A DNA stretch of 52,881 nucleotides, taken from positions 1-52,881 of the forward strand of contig JARGFR010000003.1 of NCBI GenBank assembly GCA_029210985.1, read 5' to 3'. The notes below the pieces were generated by a model. The model was not told where the DNA came from. It ran no database searches and saw nothing but the letters and a program-made list of their open reading frames with translations. The DNA comes from Spirochaetaceae bacterium. Lineage in GTDB: Bacteria; Spirochaetota; Spirochaetia; DSM-2461. Shown here piece by piece: positions 1 to 7,613 of this stretch (the stretch's first letter is position 1; each line of letters starts with the position of its first letter). The position numbers and the translations under genes are program-made.

Positions 1-1
1 C

Positions 2-304
2 GTCGATCGTGCAACTCTGATCTGCAGAAAAAAATTCATCGAGGAATCCGCCCTGCTGCTCCCCGGTACGGCGGATCAACTGGGGCGGGGTGTGACTTCG
101 GGAAACGACCGGTCGTCCGATGAGCACACCGGAGAAGGAACCTTTTACATTAAAAATCCCATACCGCTGAAAGATGTGGAAAATGCCTATCTGGAATGGA
201 TGCTGAAACGGTTCGACGGTAATCGGACTCGGTGTGCCAAAGCCTTGGGAATCTCAATCAGAGGGCTTCGCTACAAGCTCAACACCGAAGGTGAAAAGAA
301 TTGA
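2..304 (+). CDS. Sigma-54-dependent response regulator, C-terminal part (truncated by window edge)
   Basis: The frame is open from base 2, so the gene begins outside the window. The first ~20 residues (VDRATLICRKKFIEES) resemble the end of an AAA+ sigma-54-interaction domain. A linker follows, then a Fis-type helix-turn-helix in the last ~45 residues (ENAYLEWMLKRFDGN, then AKALGISIRGLRYKL). This is the C-terminus of an NtrC/DctD-type enhancer-binding protein, which binds palindromic DNA and drives sigma-54 promoters by ATP hydrolysis. An internal GTG at 89 and ACG at 92 are not credible starts. The stop codon overlaps the TTG start of the kinase gene, so the two are probably translationally coupled. 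The receiver and most of the AAA+ domain cannot be seen, so NtrC-like architecture is inferred. Confidence 0.85.
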   Translation, partial: VDRATLICRKKFIEESALLLPGTADQLGRGVTSGNDRSSDEHTGEGTFYIKNPIPLKDVENAYLEWMLKRFDGNRTRCAKALGISIRGLRYKLNTEGEKN

Positions 305-1980
305 GGAAAATTCGCAATCGGATTTTCTTGCAGATTCTCTTTCCCATGCTTGCCGTCTACGGCCTCATCGTCGTCGGTGCGATCCGATATCTGGGAGATT
401 CGTTCAGGGGCGATGCTCTCCACCAAAAGAACGCGGCGATCGAAAACCTTTCCCGGGGCCTGGATGACTGGCTGCTTTCCCGTGTATCCGAGCTACTTCA
501 GCTCTCCCGAATACCCCTGTTTGAATCCCCCGACAAGGAGGGTATCCAATCCTATATGACGGATTGGCAGGATACACTCTCATTTCTCTATGACGATCTC
601 TACCTTGTGGAATCCGACGGCCGCTGGTGGTCGGCAACCGGCCGTACCGGAATCCTGGACGACAAGACCTATCTGGATAGATTTTTCAAGGAAAACCGGT
701 TGTTCAGCTACGCCGGACCCCACCGTTATTACGGGGACATATTCTCCGACAAGTTTGTCATCGGTGCGCCGATTTACTCGTCCGCCGGGAAGACCACCGG
801 TATTCTGACCGCCACCATTTCGCTTGAGACGCTGAATAAAACCTTCGGATTCTTTACTTTTGAAGATTTCGACTCATGGATGGTGGTGAATCCCGAATCA
901 ATAATCATCCTCCACCAGGACATGGATATGTCGGGACATTCCGAGAAGGATTCGTATGGGCGAATATTCCTGGAGGACGGATCCTGGGCCGACCAGGAAG
1001 TGTTCGTCCAGATTATGCGCAACGGATGGAAAATGGTGACCTTCCTCTCCACCGAAGTATTGATGGCACCGTTTCATCGAGCCCTCACCTTCGTCATCCT
1101 CCTTGCGGCCTCGCTGGTTGTCCTGGTCACCCTGGTGGTTCTAATGCTCAGTGCGGCGGTATCCAAACCCATCAATGAGCTGACCGAGGGTGTCCATAGA
1201 ATCATGGCCGGTGATTATAGTCAGAAAATTTCCGGGAAAACCAACGATGAGCTGGCGGACCTGGCCGATTCGTTCAATCGCCTGGCTTCAAGGATGGTGA
1301 CTCTGCGAACCGACGACCGATTCAGCTTCCTGGGCCATGTGGCGGCCCGGATGGCTCATGAGCTCAGAAAACCCCTGCATGTGATACAGCTGGCGGCAAA
1401 GGCGCTGGAGAAGGACACTCCGGATAGAAAGCGATACCTGGACATCATCGATGAAGAAATTGCCGCCGCCGATAGATTTGTCGGTGAGATTCTCTCCTTT
1501 TCCCACGATGAAAGTCTGGATAAACAGCTCTACTCACCCGAATCCCTGATGTCCAGGGTGGTGGACAAATTCAGACTCCTGGCAGGTGAACTCGATATTC
1601 CCATACTGACCGAAACCCGAACCACCATCCCTCAAATCTATATGGATGTGATGCGCATGGAGGAGGTGTTCAGCAACATTCTGCAAAACGCCATCGATGC
1701 GGCTGATGAATCTGTTAACTCAAACTCATCACCGATGATCCGGATCACCCAGGAACTCACCCATGATAGCGAGATTCATATCGTCGTCACTGATTCGGGC
1801 GATGGGTTTGACGAAAAAAACATCGATCAGCTCTTCGATCCCTATTTCACCACCCGGGAGAAGGGAACGGGACTGGGATTGTCGCTCTCCTATCGAATCC
1901 TTATGGCCCATGGAGCCCGAATTGAACTGTCGAACACCGCGGATGGACACGGATCGGTTCGTATTGTCTTTCCCGTTTAG
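301..1980 (+). CDS. Membrane sensor histidine kinase (dCACHE-like sensor, HAMP, HisKA, HATPase)
   Basis: This 559-residue kinase starts at TTG, overlapping the stop of the response regulator. Order of domains: TM helix at ~9-29; periplasmic sensor at ~30-255, which looks like a double CACHE fold (YLVESDGRWW, GAPIYSSAGKTTGIL); TM helix at ~258-285; HAMP at ~285-335; HisKA with H-box MAHELRKPL (His353); HATPase_c with N-box NILQNAIDAA (Asn463), G1 DSGDGF (Asp498) and G2 KGTGLGLS. All catalytic motifs are intact. It should phosphorylate the regulator encoded just upstream. Next to a TRAP transporter and a sigma-54 promoter, the likely ligand is an organic acid taken up by that transporter, as with DctB. 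The ligand is inference. Confidence 0.93.
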   Translation: MRKIRNRIFLQILFPMLAVYGLIVVGAIRYLGDSFRGDALHQKNAAIENLSRGLDDWLLSRVSELLQLSRIPLFESPDKEGIQSYMTDWQDTLSFLYDDLYLVESDGRWWSATGRTGILDDKTYLDRFFKENRLFSYAGPHRYYGDIFSDKFVIGAPIYSSAGKTTGILTATISLETLNKTFGFFTFEDFDSWMVVNPESIIILHQDMDMSGHSEKDSYGRIFLEDGSWADQEVFVQIMRNGWKMVTFLSTEVLMAPFHRALTFVILLAASLVVLVTLVVLMLSAAVSKPINELTEGVHRIMAGDYSQKISGKTNDELADLADSFNRLASRMVTLRTDDRFSFLGHVAARMAHELRKPLHVIQLAAKALEKDTPDRKRYLDIIDEEIAAADRFVGEILSFSHDESLDKQLYSPESLMSRVVDKFRLLAGELDIPILTETRTTIPQIYMDVMRMEEVFSNILQNAIDAADESVNSNSSPMIRITQELTHDSEIHIVVTDSGDGFDEKNIDQLFDPYFTTREKGTGLGLSLSYRILMAHGARIELSNTADGHGSVRIVFPV

Positions 1981-1982
1981 GC

Positions 1983-2018
1983 GGCAATAATTGCCGATTC
2001 AAACGGGCAATTATTGCC
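1983..2018. promoter_or_regulatory. Two tandem 13-bp palindromes, probable activator binding sites (UAS)
   Basis: GGCAATAATTGCC (1983-1995) and GGCAATTATTGCC (2006-2018) are each palindromes with 6-bp arms around one central base. Their centres are 23 bp apart, close to two helical turns. They lie between the kinase stop and the sigma-54 promoter, centred about 153 and 176 bp upstream of the predicted start at ~2165. Paired dimer sites at that distance are typical of enhancer-binding proteins. The two copies could also pair as a 14-bp hairpin (1982-1995 with 2006-2019), but no T-run follows, so a terminator is less likely. Confidence 0.7.
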
Positions 2019-2137
2019 GGTCGGAAGAAATCGGTCCATGAGAATGCGACTCCAACGCAGTACAGTCTCAAAGGATTCATAGCGTATATTCCTACTGGAT
2101 AACGATTTAAGGGCCAATAAAGAAAACTGAAATTAAC

Positions 2138-2154
2138 TTGGCACATAATGTGCT
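2138..2154 (+). promoter_or_regulatory. Sigma-54 (-24/-12) promoter for the TRAP operon
   Basis: TTGGCACATAATGTGCT matches YTGGCACGN4TTGCW at 15 of 17 positions, counting N as free. The invariant GG (2140-2141) and GC (2152-2153) have correct spacing. Transcription should start near 2165. The leader is then ~20 nt, with AAAGGAGA just before the ATG at 2186. Confidence 0.85.
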
Positions 2155-2185
2155 TATGTAATGGAAACCAACAAAGGAGAGTTTC

Positions 2186-3184
2186 ATGAAGAAACTATTC
2201 ACTGTCCTTCTCGTTCTGGCCGTCGCGGGCTTCGCATTCGCCAACGGCGGATCCGAGTCCTCCGATACGGCATCCGCCGAACCTATCGTTCTCAAAGCCG
2301 CCGACACCCACGCCATCGACTATCCTACAGTTCTCGGCCTGATTAAAATGGGCGAACTCCTTGATGAATGGACCGACGGTCGGATCACCATCGAAGTTTA
2401 CCCTTCCAAACAGCTGGGTGAAGAGAAAGAAACCATCGAGCAGGTCCAGCTCGGCGCTTTGGACATCGTCCGAACCAGCGTCGGTCCGGTGGGAACCATC
2501 GTTCCAGAACTTTCGGTTCTCTCCCTTCCCTACATCTTCCGTTCTGCCGAACATAGCTATAAAGTCGTTGACGGCGAAATCGGCGATGAGCTGCTGGCCC
2601 TCTGCGAACCCCACGGGTTCGTCGGTTTGGGCTGGTACGGATCCGGTCAACGGTCCTTCTACAACACCAAGCGACCTATCCGAAGCTTAGAAGATCTTGA
2701 CGGATTGAAATTCCGCGTCATGCAGAATCCCGTATTTGTCGATATGGTGGATGCGCTGGGCGCCAGCGCAACTCCCATGGCCTACGGCGAGGTCTATACC
2801 GCTCTGTCCACCGGCGTCATCGACGGTGCCGAGAACAACTACCCCTCGTTCTACACGTCAAACCACTACGAAGTGGCCGGCTATTACACACAGGACGAAC
2901 ATCTCCGTGTTCCGGAAATCATCCTGATGTCCAAGAAAGTGTTCGACACTCTGAGTGCCGAAGATCAGGAATTGATTAAGAAAGCGGCAGCCGAATCCGT
3001 CCCTTACCAAAGAGAACAGTGGGACCTGATGGCTGCCGAATCCCGCAAGAAGATGGAAGAAGCCGGTGTTGAGATTATCACCGACGTCGACAAGACACCC
3101 TTCATCAATGCCATGGCTCCCGTATACGAAAAGCATGCCGCCACGCTTGGTCCCTGGATTGAACGAATCCAGGCGGTCAAATAG
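2186..3184 (+). CDS. dctP: TRAP transporter substrate-binding protein, DctP family
   Basis: A 332-residue periplasmic solute receptor for a tripartite ATP-independent transporter. It has a cleavable signal peptide (residues ~1-19, ending GFAFA) with no lipobox Cys. DctP-family signatures are present: GLKFRVMQNPVF, whose Arg usually contacts the substrate carboxylate; AYGEVYTALSTGVIDGAENN; and the C-terminal helical region. Length is normal. The start ATG has a strong ribosome site AAAGGAGA. It is the first gene behind the sigma-54 promoter and is followed by a terminator-like hairpin before the membrane genes. The substrate is probably a C4-dicarboxylate or another organic acid; the exact ligand cannot be read from sequence. 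Confidence 0.95.
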   Translation: MKKLFTVLLVLAVAGFAFANGGSESSDTASAEPIVLKAADTHAIDYPTVLGLIKMGELLDEWTDGRITIEVYPSKQLGEEKETIEQVQLGALDIVRTSVGPVGTIVPELSVLSLPYIFRSAEHSYKVVDGEIGDELLALCEPHGFVGLGWYGSGQRSFYNTKRPIRSLEDLDGLKFRVMQNPVFVDMVDALGASATPMAYGEVYTALSTGVIDGAENNYPSFYTSNHYEVAGYYTQDEHLRVPEIILMSKKVFDTLSAEDQELIKKAAAESVPYQREQWDLMAAESRKKMEEAGVEIITDVDKTPFINAMAPVYEKHAATLGPWIERIQAVK

Positions 3185-3210
3185 CAGATTTCATCTGATA
3201 TAATTATAAA

Positions 3211-3236
3211 GCCGCTCCTCATGGAGCGGCTTTCTT
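3211..3236 (+). terminator. Hairpin terminator/attenuator between dctP and dctQ
   Basis: GCCGCTCC (3211-3218), loop TCAT, GGAGCGGC (3223-3230), then TTTCTT. The stem is 8 perfect bp, GC-rich. Its place after the binding-protein gene suggests partial termination, giving more DctP than DctQM. Confidence 0.8.
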
Positions 3237-3296
3237 AAATCCCCCGCCGGTTCGTCGTACCGGTCGATTCCATTATCCTAATCAAGGGAGCGAAAC

Positions 3297-3818
3297 ATGG
3301 AAAAATACACAAAGGCGATGGACTGGTTGTACCGCATCGTTCTGATTTTCAGTAGCCTATGTGTCATCTTTATGGTTCTGATTATCACCTATCAGGTGTT
3401 CATGAGATTCACTTTTTCTAATACCCCTCGATGGTCTGAAGAGTTCACTATTTCGATACTGATGCTCTATGCCGGTTTCCTCGGGGCCACCGTTGCCTAC
3501 AGGCAGCGCATGCACATCGGCATCAAGATTATCCTAATGAAGCTGCGTTCAACAGTGAGAGGATGGTTCTACTTTGCCATTGATATCATGGTCGGCTCCT
3601 TCGCCATCGCCATGATCGGATGGGGAGGCAATCTGGCGTGGGGATTCCGCAACCAGATCCTTCCCGCCACAGGTATATCTGTAGGACTCAGCTACTTACC
3701 CATTCCGCTGGCCGGAATTGTCTTTCTGTTATTCGTCATTGAAAAACTGTTGACGGATTTTTCCAAGAAAGGCACGGACGATGCGTTCCTGGCCACAATC
3801 GGCATTAAGGAGGATTAG
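3297..3818 (+). CDS. dctQ: TRAP transporter small membrane subunit, DctQ family
   Basis: A 173-residue integral membrane protein with four predicted helices (~14-36, 47-67, 90-112, 130-152). Family features include the PRWSEEF segment after helix 1 (residues 40-48), MLYAGFLGA in helix 2 and RMHIGI after it. AAGGGA precedes the ATG. DctQ partners DctM in the inner membrane to form the sodium-driven permease. The stop is followed immediately by the dctM ATG, and the dctM ribosome site AGGAGG lies inside the dctQ end, so translation is coupled. Confidence 0.92.
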   Translation: MEKYTKAMDWLYRIVLIFSSLCVIFMVLIITYQVFMRFTFSNTPRWSEEFTISILMLYAGFLGATVAYRQRMHIGIKIILMKLRSTVRGWFYFAIDIMVGSFAIAMIGWGGNLAWGFRNQILPATGISVGLSYLPIPLAGIVFLLFVIEKLLTDFSKKGTDDAFLATIGIKED

Positions 3819-5111
3819 ATGGATCCATTCGCCGCATATATGCTTATCGGTTCATTCCTAATCCTCATCGCGGTGGGGGTTCCTATTTCATTTTCCCTTG
3901 GTATTGCCGCCTTTGTCACCGGTGCCTACCTGGGCATTCCGCTTATGACGATATTCCTGAAAGTCTCTGACGGAATGGATGTCTTTGCCCTATTGGCAAT
4001 TCCTTTCTTTATTCTGGCCGGCAGCATCATGGCTCAAGGCGGCATCGCCCGTCGCATCGTGGAGTTCGCCAATATTTTGGTGGGCTGGATGAGAGGCGGT
4101 CTTTCGTCGGTGAATATCATCGCCAGTATGTTCTTCGGCGGCATATCCGGATCTTCGGTGGCCGATACATCGTCCATCGGAGCCATCATGATCCCGATGA
4201 TGGAGGAAAAGGGGTACGACAAGGACTTCGCCGTTAATGTCACCATCACTTCATCCACTCAAGGTATCATCATTCCACCTTCCCACAACGCCATTATTTA
4301 CGCGTGGGTGGCTGGAATGGGTGTGTCGGTAAAGCAGCTTTTCGAAGCCGGAATCACACCCGGAGTCCTGGTGGGCATCAGCCTTCTGGTGGTGAGTCTC
4401 ATCATCTCCAAGAAGCGGAATTACCCCCGGGAAAAGATGGTGAGTTTCAGTGAAGCCGCAAAGATCGCCTGGGAAGCCCTGTGGGGCATGGGAGCCGCAC
4501 TCATCATCATAGTCGGTATTCTCGGAGGTATCGCCACTCCCACCGAAGTTTCGGCCATCGCAGCGGTATATGCCTTTATCGTCACGTTCTTCGTGTATAG
4601 GGATATCCCGCTCAAAGCCTTCCTTCCGATGATCGCCGAGACCGTAAAGACAGTGGCGATGGTGATGTTTCTCATCGGCTGTTCCAGTGCCTTCGGCTAC
4701 CTGCTGGCCTACCTGCAGATTCCGGCAGCCGTCACCAATTTTATGCTGAGCCTCACATCCAATAAGATCCTGCTGCTGATTCTGGTGAACATCATGCTCC
4801 TGTTATTGGGAACCATCATGGACATGGCGCCTCTGATTCTCATCACAACGCCGATTCTACTGCCCGTGATGGTGGCCATCGGTGTGAATCCGGTGCATTT
4901 CGGTATCATTCTGATGCTGAATCTTGGCATAGGCCTCTGTACTCCGCCGGTGGGTTCGACGCTCTTCGTAGGATGTGCGATCGGAAAAATCTCCATCGAA
5001 GAAGTCACTAAGACGATTTGGCCCTTCTATCTTGCGATGTTGACCGTCTTGATCATCGTGACCTACATACCGGCCGTGTCCATGTGGCTGCCCAGGCTTC
5101 TCGCCGGATGA
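3819..5111 (+). CDS. dctM: TRAP transporter large membrane subunit, DctM family
   Basis: A 430-residue permease with about 12 helices; length and hydropathy fit DctM. Recognisable segments are FFGGISGSSVADTSSIGAIM (residues ~105-124), GIIIPPSHNAIIYAW and the C-terminal LNLGIGLCTPPVGSTLFVGC. It moves the ligand delivered by DctP, normally with Na+. The ATG abuts the dctQ stop with AGGAGG ahead of it. It is the last gene of the operon and is followed by a bidirectional terminator. Confidence 0.95.
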   Translation: MDPFAAYMLIGSFLILIAVGVPISFSLGIAAFVTGAYLGIPLMTIFLKVSDGMDVFALLAIPFFILAGSIMAQGGIARRIVEFANILVGWMRGGLSSVNIIASMFFGGISGSSVADTSSIGAIMIPMMEEKGYDKDFAVNVTITSSTQGIIIPPSHNAIIYAWVAGMGVSVKQLFEAGITPGVLVGISLLVVSLIISKKRNYPREKMVSFSEAAKIAWEALWGMGAALIIIVGILGGIATPTEVSAIAAVYAFIVTFFVYRDIPLKAFLPMIAETVKTVAMVMFLIGCSSAFGYLLAYLQIPAAVTNFMLSLTSNKILLLILVNIMLLLLGTIMDMAPLILITTPILLPVMVAIGVNPVHFGIILMLNLGIGLCTPPVGSTLFVGCAIGKISIEEVTKTIWPFYLAMLTVLIIVTYIPAVSMWLPRLLAG

Positions 5112-5134
5112 TGTTGAGATGCTGATTGACTAAA

Positions 5135-5168
5135 AGCCGGGCCGTCCCATGTATTTGGGGCGGCTTCT
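5135..5168. terminator. Bidirectional terminator between convergent dctM and the 5167-5976 gene
   Basis: GCCGTCCCA (5141-5149), loop TGTATT, TGGGGCGGC (5156-5164): 9 bp with one G-T wobble. TTCT follows on the plus strand. On the minus strand CCGGCTTTTA follows the stem. It also overlaps the last codon of the minus-strand gene. Confidence 0.6.
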
Positions 5169-5976
5169 AGAAATGGAAGGCATTGCCGAATTCCAGGGTG
5201 TGAATGATGTCCTCGCCTTGATATTGCCCATAATAGCCGGTGAGCACCTCGAATCGATTTAGATGTACACCGATTTTGGCGCCCAGTTCGCTGATTTTGA
5301 CGTTCTCGGCGAGTATGGCTCCGCCACGTATTTCCAGAGATATCGGTCGGAACGGATATACGGTGACACGGCTTCCCAGTGCCGCGGCATTCAGTCGAAG
5401 CAAATCAAAATAGAATCCGCCGCCGATGTTCAAATCCCAGGAAAACCAATCGTTTTGCACAATGGGTATGGCAAGGCCCGTACGGAGATATTGCAGCTGT
5501 CCGGAATTGTCACTCCAGATTCGGTACTCGAAATCCGGTCCGATCAGAGCGCCGATTTTTCCATTGATCCTTGCCGACCCGCTCCAGCCCATGTCGGTGC
5601 CTTCCCAAAAGGCGCCGCCGGCTGAGCTGACCACCAGACGACTCTGTTTCTCCGCATTTTCCCAGTCATAACCGATCAGGGCCGGTCTTTCATGTCCGTA
5701 TTCGTAAGGATACTCGGTATACCAGACGCTGCTGTTGTGATAGAGCCAAAGTAAAGCGGTGATGGATAAGAAAAAATCGATAAATCCGCCCTCCTCCTCA
5801 TCGTCATCGTTTTCGTCATCATCATATGATTCACTCTTATCTGTATCGGATTCGTTCTTCTCTTCTTCAACGGATTCGGCGAAATCACCCAAATCGGCGA
5901 ACAGAGAGGGTGATGGAGCGAGAATCAACAGGACGATAAACAATACCGTCAGACGTCCAAAAACCGTGGTCTTCAT
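5167..5976 (-). CDS. Outer-membrane beta-barrel-like protein with acidic N-terminal segment
   Basis: A 269-residue protein of unknown function. It has a signal peptide (~1-27, MKTTVFGRLTVLFIVLLILA...SLFA), then a very acidic stretch at ~32-63 (SYDDDENDDDEEEGG), a hydrophobic piece (FIDFFLSITALLWLY), and a C-terminal half of alternating aromatic/polar strands ending in NAFHF. A terminal Phe is typical of BAM-dependent barrels. The start is 9 bp beyond the purN stop, so it could be the last pur operon gene. There is no Shine-Dalgarno, however, and TAAAAT sits 6 nt before the ATG, so it may have its own leaderless promoter. No function is assigned. Confidence 0.75.
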   Translation of the reverse strand: MKTTVFGRLTVLFIVLLILAPSPSLFADLGDFAESVEEEKNESDTDKSESYDDDENDDDEEEGGFIDFFLSITALLWLYHNSSVWYTEYPYEYGHERPALIGYDWENAEKQSRLVVSSAGGAFWEGTDMGWSGSARINGKIGALIGPDFEYRIWSDNSGQLQYLRTGLAIPIVQNDWFSWDLNIGGGFYFDLLRLNAAALGSRVTVYPFRPISLEIRGGAILAENVKISELGAKIGVHLNRFEVLTGYYGQYQGEDIIHTLEFGNAFHF

Positions 5977-5985
5977 TTTTGTATT

Positions 5986-6585
5986 TTAGCCGTCGATAGA
6001 CCGTTTCGCCAATTTCGCGGCGAGTTCGGCGATCATTCGCGGGTAAAGAATGTGTTCCTTGGGTAGAATCCGCGCTGCAAGTGTTTCGGGTGTGTCCTCG
6101 GTAAGAACCTTTACGCGCTCCTGCCCCAAAATCTCACCGCCGTCCACCTCTTCGGTGACAAAATGGACCGAGCAGCCGCTCCAATGGTCTCCTGATTCCA
6201 AGACCGCTTTATGGACCCGCTCACCATACATCCCAGGGCCTCCGTGGCGCGGAAGGAGGGAGGGATGAATATTGATGATACGTCCGTCCCAGACCCGGGT
6301 GAACTCCCGATCCAGGATGCTCAGCCATCCGGCAAGGGCCACCATGTCGATTCCATGAGCGTCAAGAACACTCTGAAGTTCCGTCGAAAGGTTCCGTTTC
6401 AAGACCCGTCGATCCAGTACGACAGACTCGATACCGGCACGGTCGGCCCTGTCGATGCCGCCGCAGTTCCGATCGGCTGCGACCAGGACCGGAGATGCTG
6501 ACCCGAGATGACCGGCCGACGCCGAATCGAGAATAGACTGGAGATTCGTTCCGCCACCGGAGACCAGGACGGCTAGGCGTACCAT
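5986..6585 (-). CDS. purN: Phosphoribosylglycinamide formyltransferase (GAR transformylase)
   Basis: Third step of IMP synthesis: it transfers a formyl group from 10-formyl-THF to GAR. The 199-residue protein opens with LAVLVSGGGTNLQSIL, the phosphate-binding start of the family. The catalytic Asn-His-Asp set is seen in IINIHPSLLPRHGG and EEVDGGEI. Length is normal. The start overlaps the purM end by 13 bp, so translation is coupled. It is the last purine gene of the operon in transcription order. Confidence 0.96.
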   Translation of the reverse strand: MVRLAVLVSGGGTNLQSILDSASAGHLGSASPVLVAADRNCGGIDRADRAGIESVVLDRRVLKRNLSTELQSVLDAHGIDMVALAGWLSILDREFTRVWDGRIINIHPSLLPRHGGPGMYGERVHKAVLESGDHWSGCSVHFVTEEVDGGEILGQERVKVLTEDTPETLAARILPKEHILYPRMIAELAAKLAKRSIDG

Positions 6586-7613
6586 ACGTCTCCGGCGCCG
6601 TGCCTCAGTTCTCCGATCCGATAGGCTTTTTCTCCTGAGTCTCGAAGTTTTCTTATCACGGCCTCCGCGTCCACCCGACGAACGATGAGAATAAAGCCGA
6701 TTCCCATATTGAACGTGCCGCGCATTTCATCCTCTTCCACACCGACGGATCGGAGATGGGAGAAAATCTCCGGCTCATCCCAAGAAGACGCATCGAGAAT
6801 GGCTTCAAGTTTCTTTCCCGCGAAGGCTCTGGGGAGATTCTCGGGGATACCACCGCCGGTAATATGCGCCATACCCCGGACAACCGCTCCCGAATCAATG
6901 AGGGAACGAACAGACCGGCCGTACAAACGGGTCGGCACCAGGAGTGTTTCAAGAATCGGTCGGCCGCCGAAATCGATGCCGGTATCAGGAATGAGCGTCC
7001 GCACCAGGCTGAAGCCGTTGGAGTGAACTCCGTCGGATGCCAGGCCGATCACCACATCACCCTCCTGAACGTCACTGCCGTCCACCAAATCTTCGCGTTC
7101 CACGGCGCCGACACAGAATCCGGCCACATCGTAGTCTCCCGGAGCGTAGAAACCGGGCATCTCTGCGGTTTCGCCCCCGACAAGAGCACAGCCGTCTTCC
7201 AGACAGGCCTGAGCCATACCCTCAACAATACCGGCGGCGGTATCGGCATCCAGCTTGCCGCAGGCCAGGTAGTCCAAGAAAAACAGCGGGGCGGCCCCAT
7301 GACAAAGAATGTCGTTGGCCACCATGGCATAGCAGTCCCGGCCGATGACGTCCAATCGCCCGGCATCCAGGGCCAGGCGGAGTTTGGTACCCACGCCGTC
7401 GGTACCCGACACCAGAACCGGATTTTTCCACCCGGTCATGGAATACAGGCTGGCGAAGGCACCCAATCCGCCCAGAACACCAGGTCCCTGAGTAGCCGCA
7501 ACGGATTTTTTCATCCGTTCCACGGCACGATAACCTTCGGCCTTGTCGACCCCGGCATCTCTGTAGCTGACGGATTTGGGGGAATCGCCGTTTTTCCGAA
7601 TAGGATCTTCCAT
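6573..7613 (-). CDS. purM: Phosphoribosylformylglycinamidine cyclo-ligase (AIR synthetase)
   Basis: Converts FGAM to AIR with ATP. The 346-residue protein contains family segments VSYRDAGVDKAEGYRAVERM, VSGTDGVGTKLRLAL (nucleotide site), VGGETAEMPGFY and AHITGGGIPENLPR. Length matches E. coli PurM (345). The ATG follows the purF stop with no gap, and the 3' end overlaps purN by 13 bp. Confidence 0.97.
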   Translation of the reverse strand: MEDPIRKNGDSPKSVSYRDAGVDKAEGYRAVERMKKSVAATQGPGVLGGLGAFASLYSMTGWKNPVLVSGTDGVGTKLRLALDAGRLDVIGRDCYAMVANDILCHGAAPLFFLDYLACGKLDADTAAGIVEGMAQACLEDGCALVGGETAEMPGFYAPGDYDVAGFCVGAVEREDLVDGSDVQEGDVVIGLASDGVHSNGFSLVRTLIPDTGIDFGGRPILETLLVPTRLYGRSVRSLIDSGAVVRGMAHITGGGIPENLPRAFAGKKLEAILDASSWDEPEIFSHLRSVGVEEDEMRGTFNMGIGFILIVRRVDAEAVIRKLRDSGEKAYRIGELRHGAGDVWYA

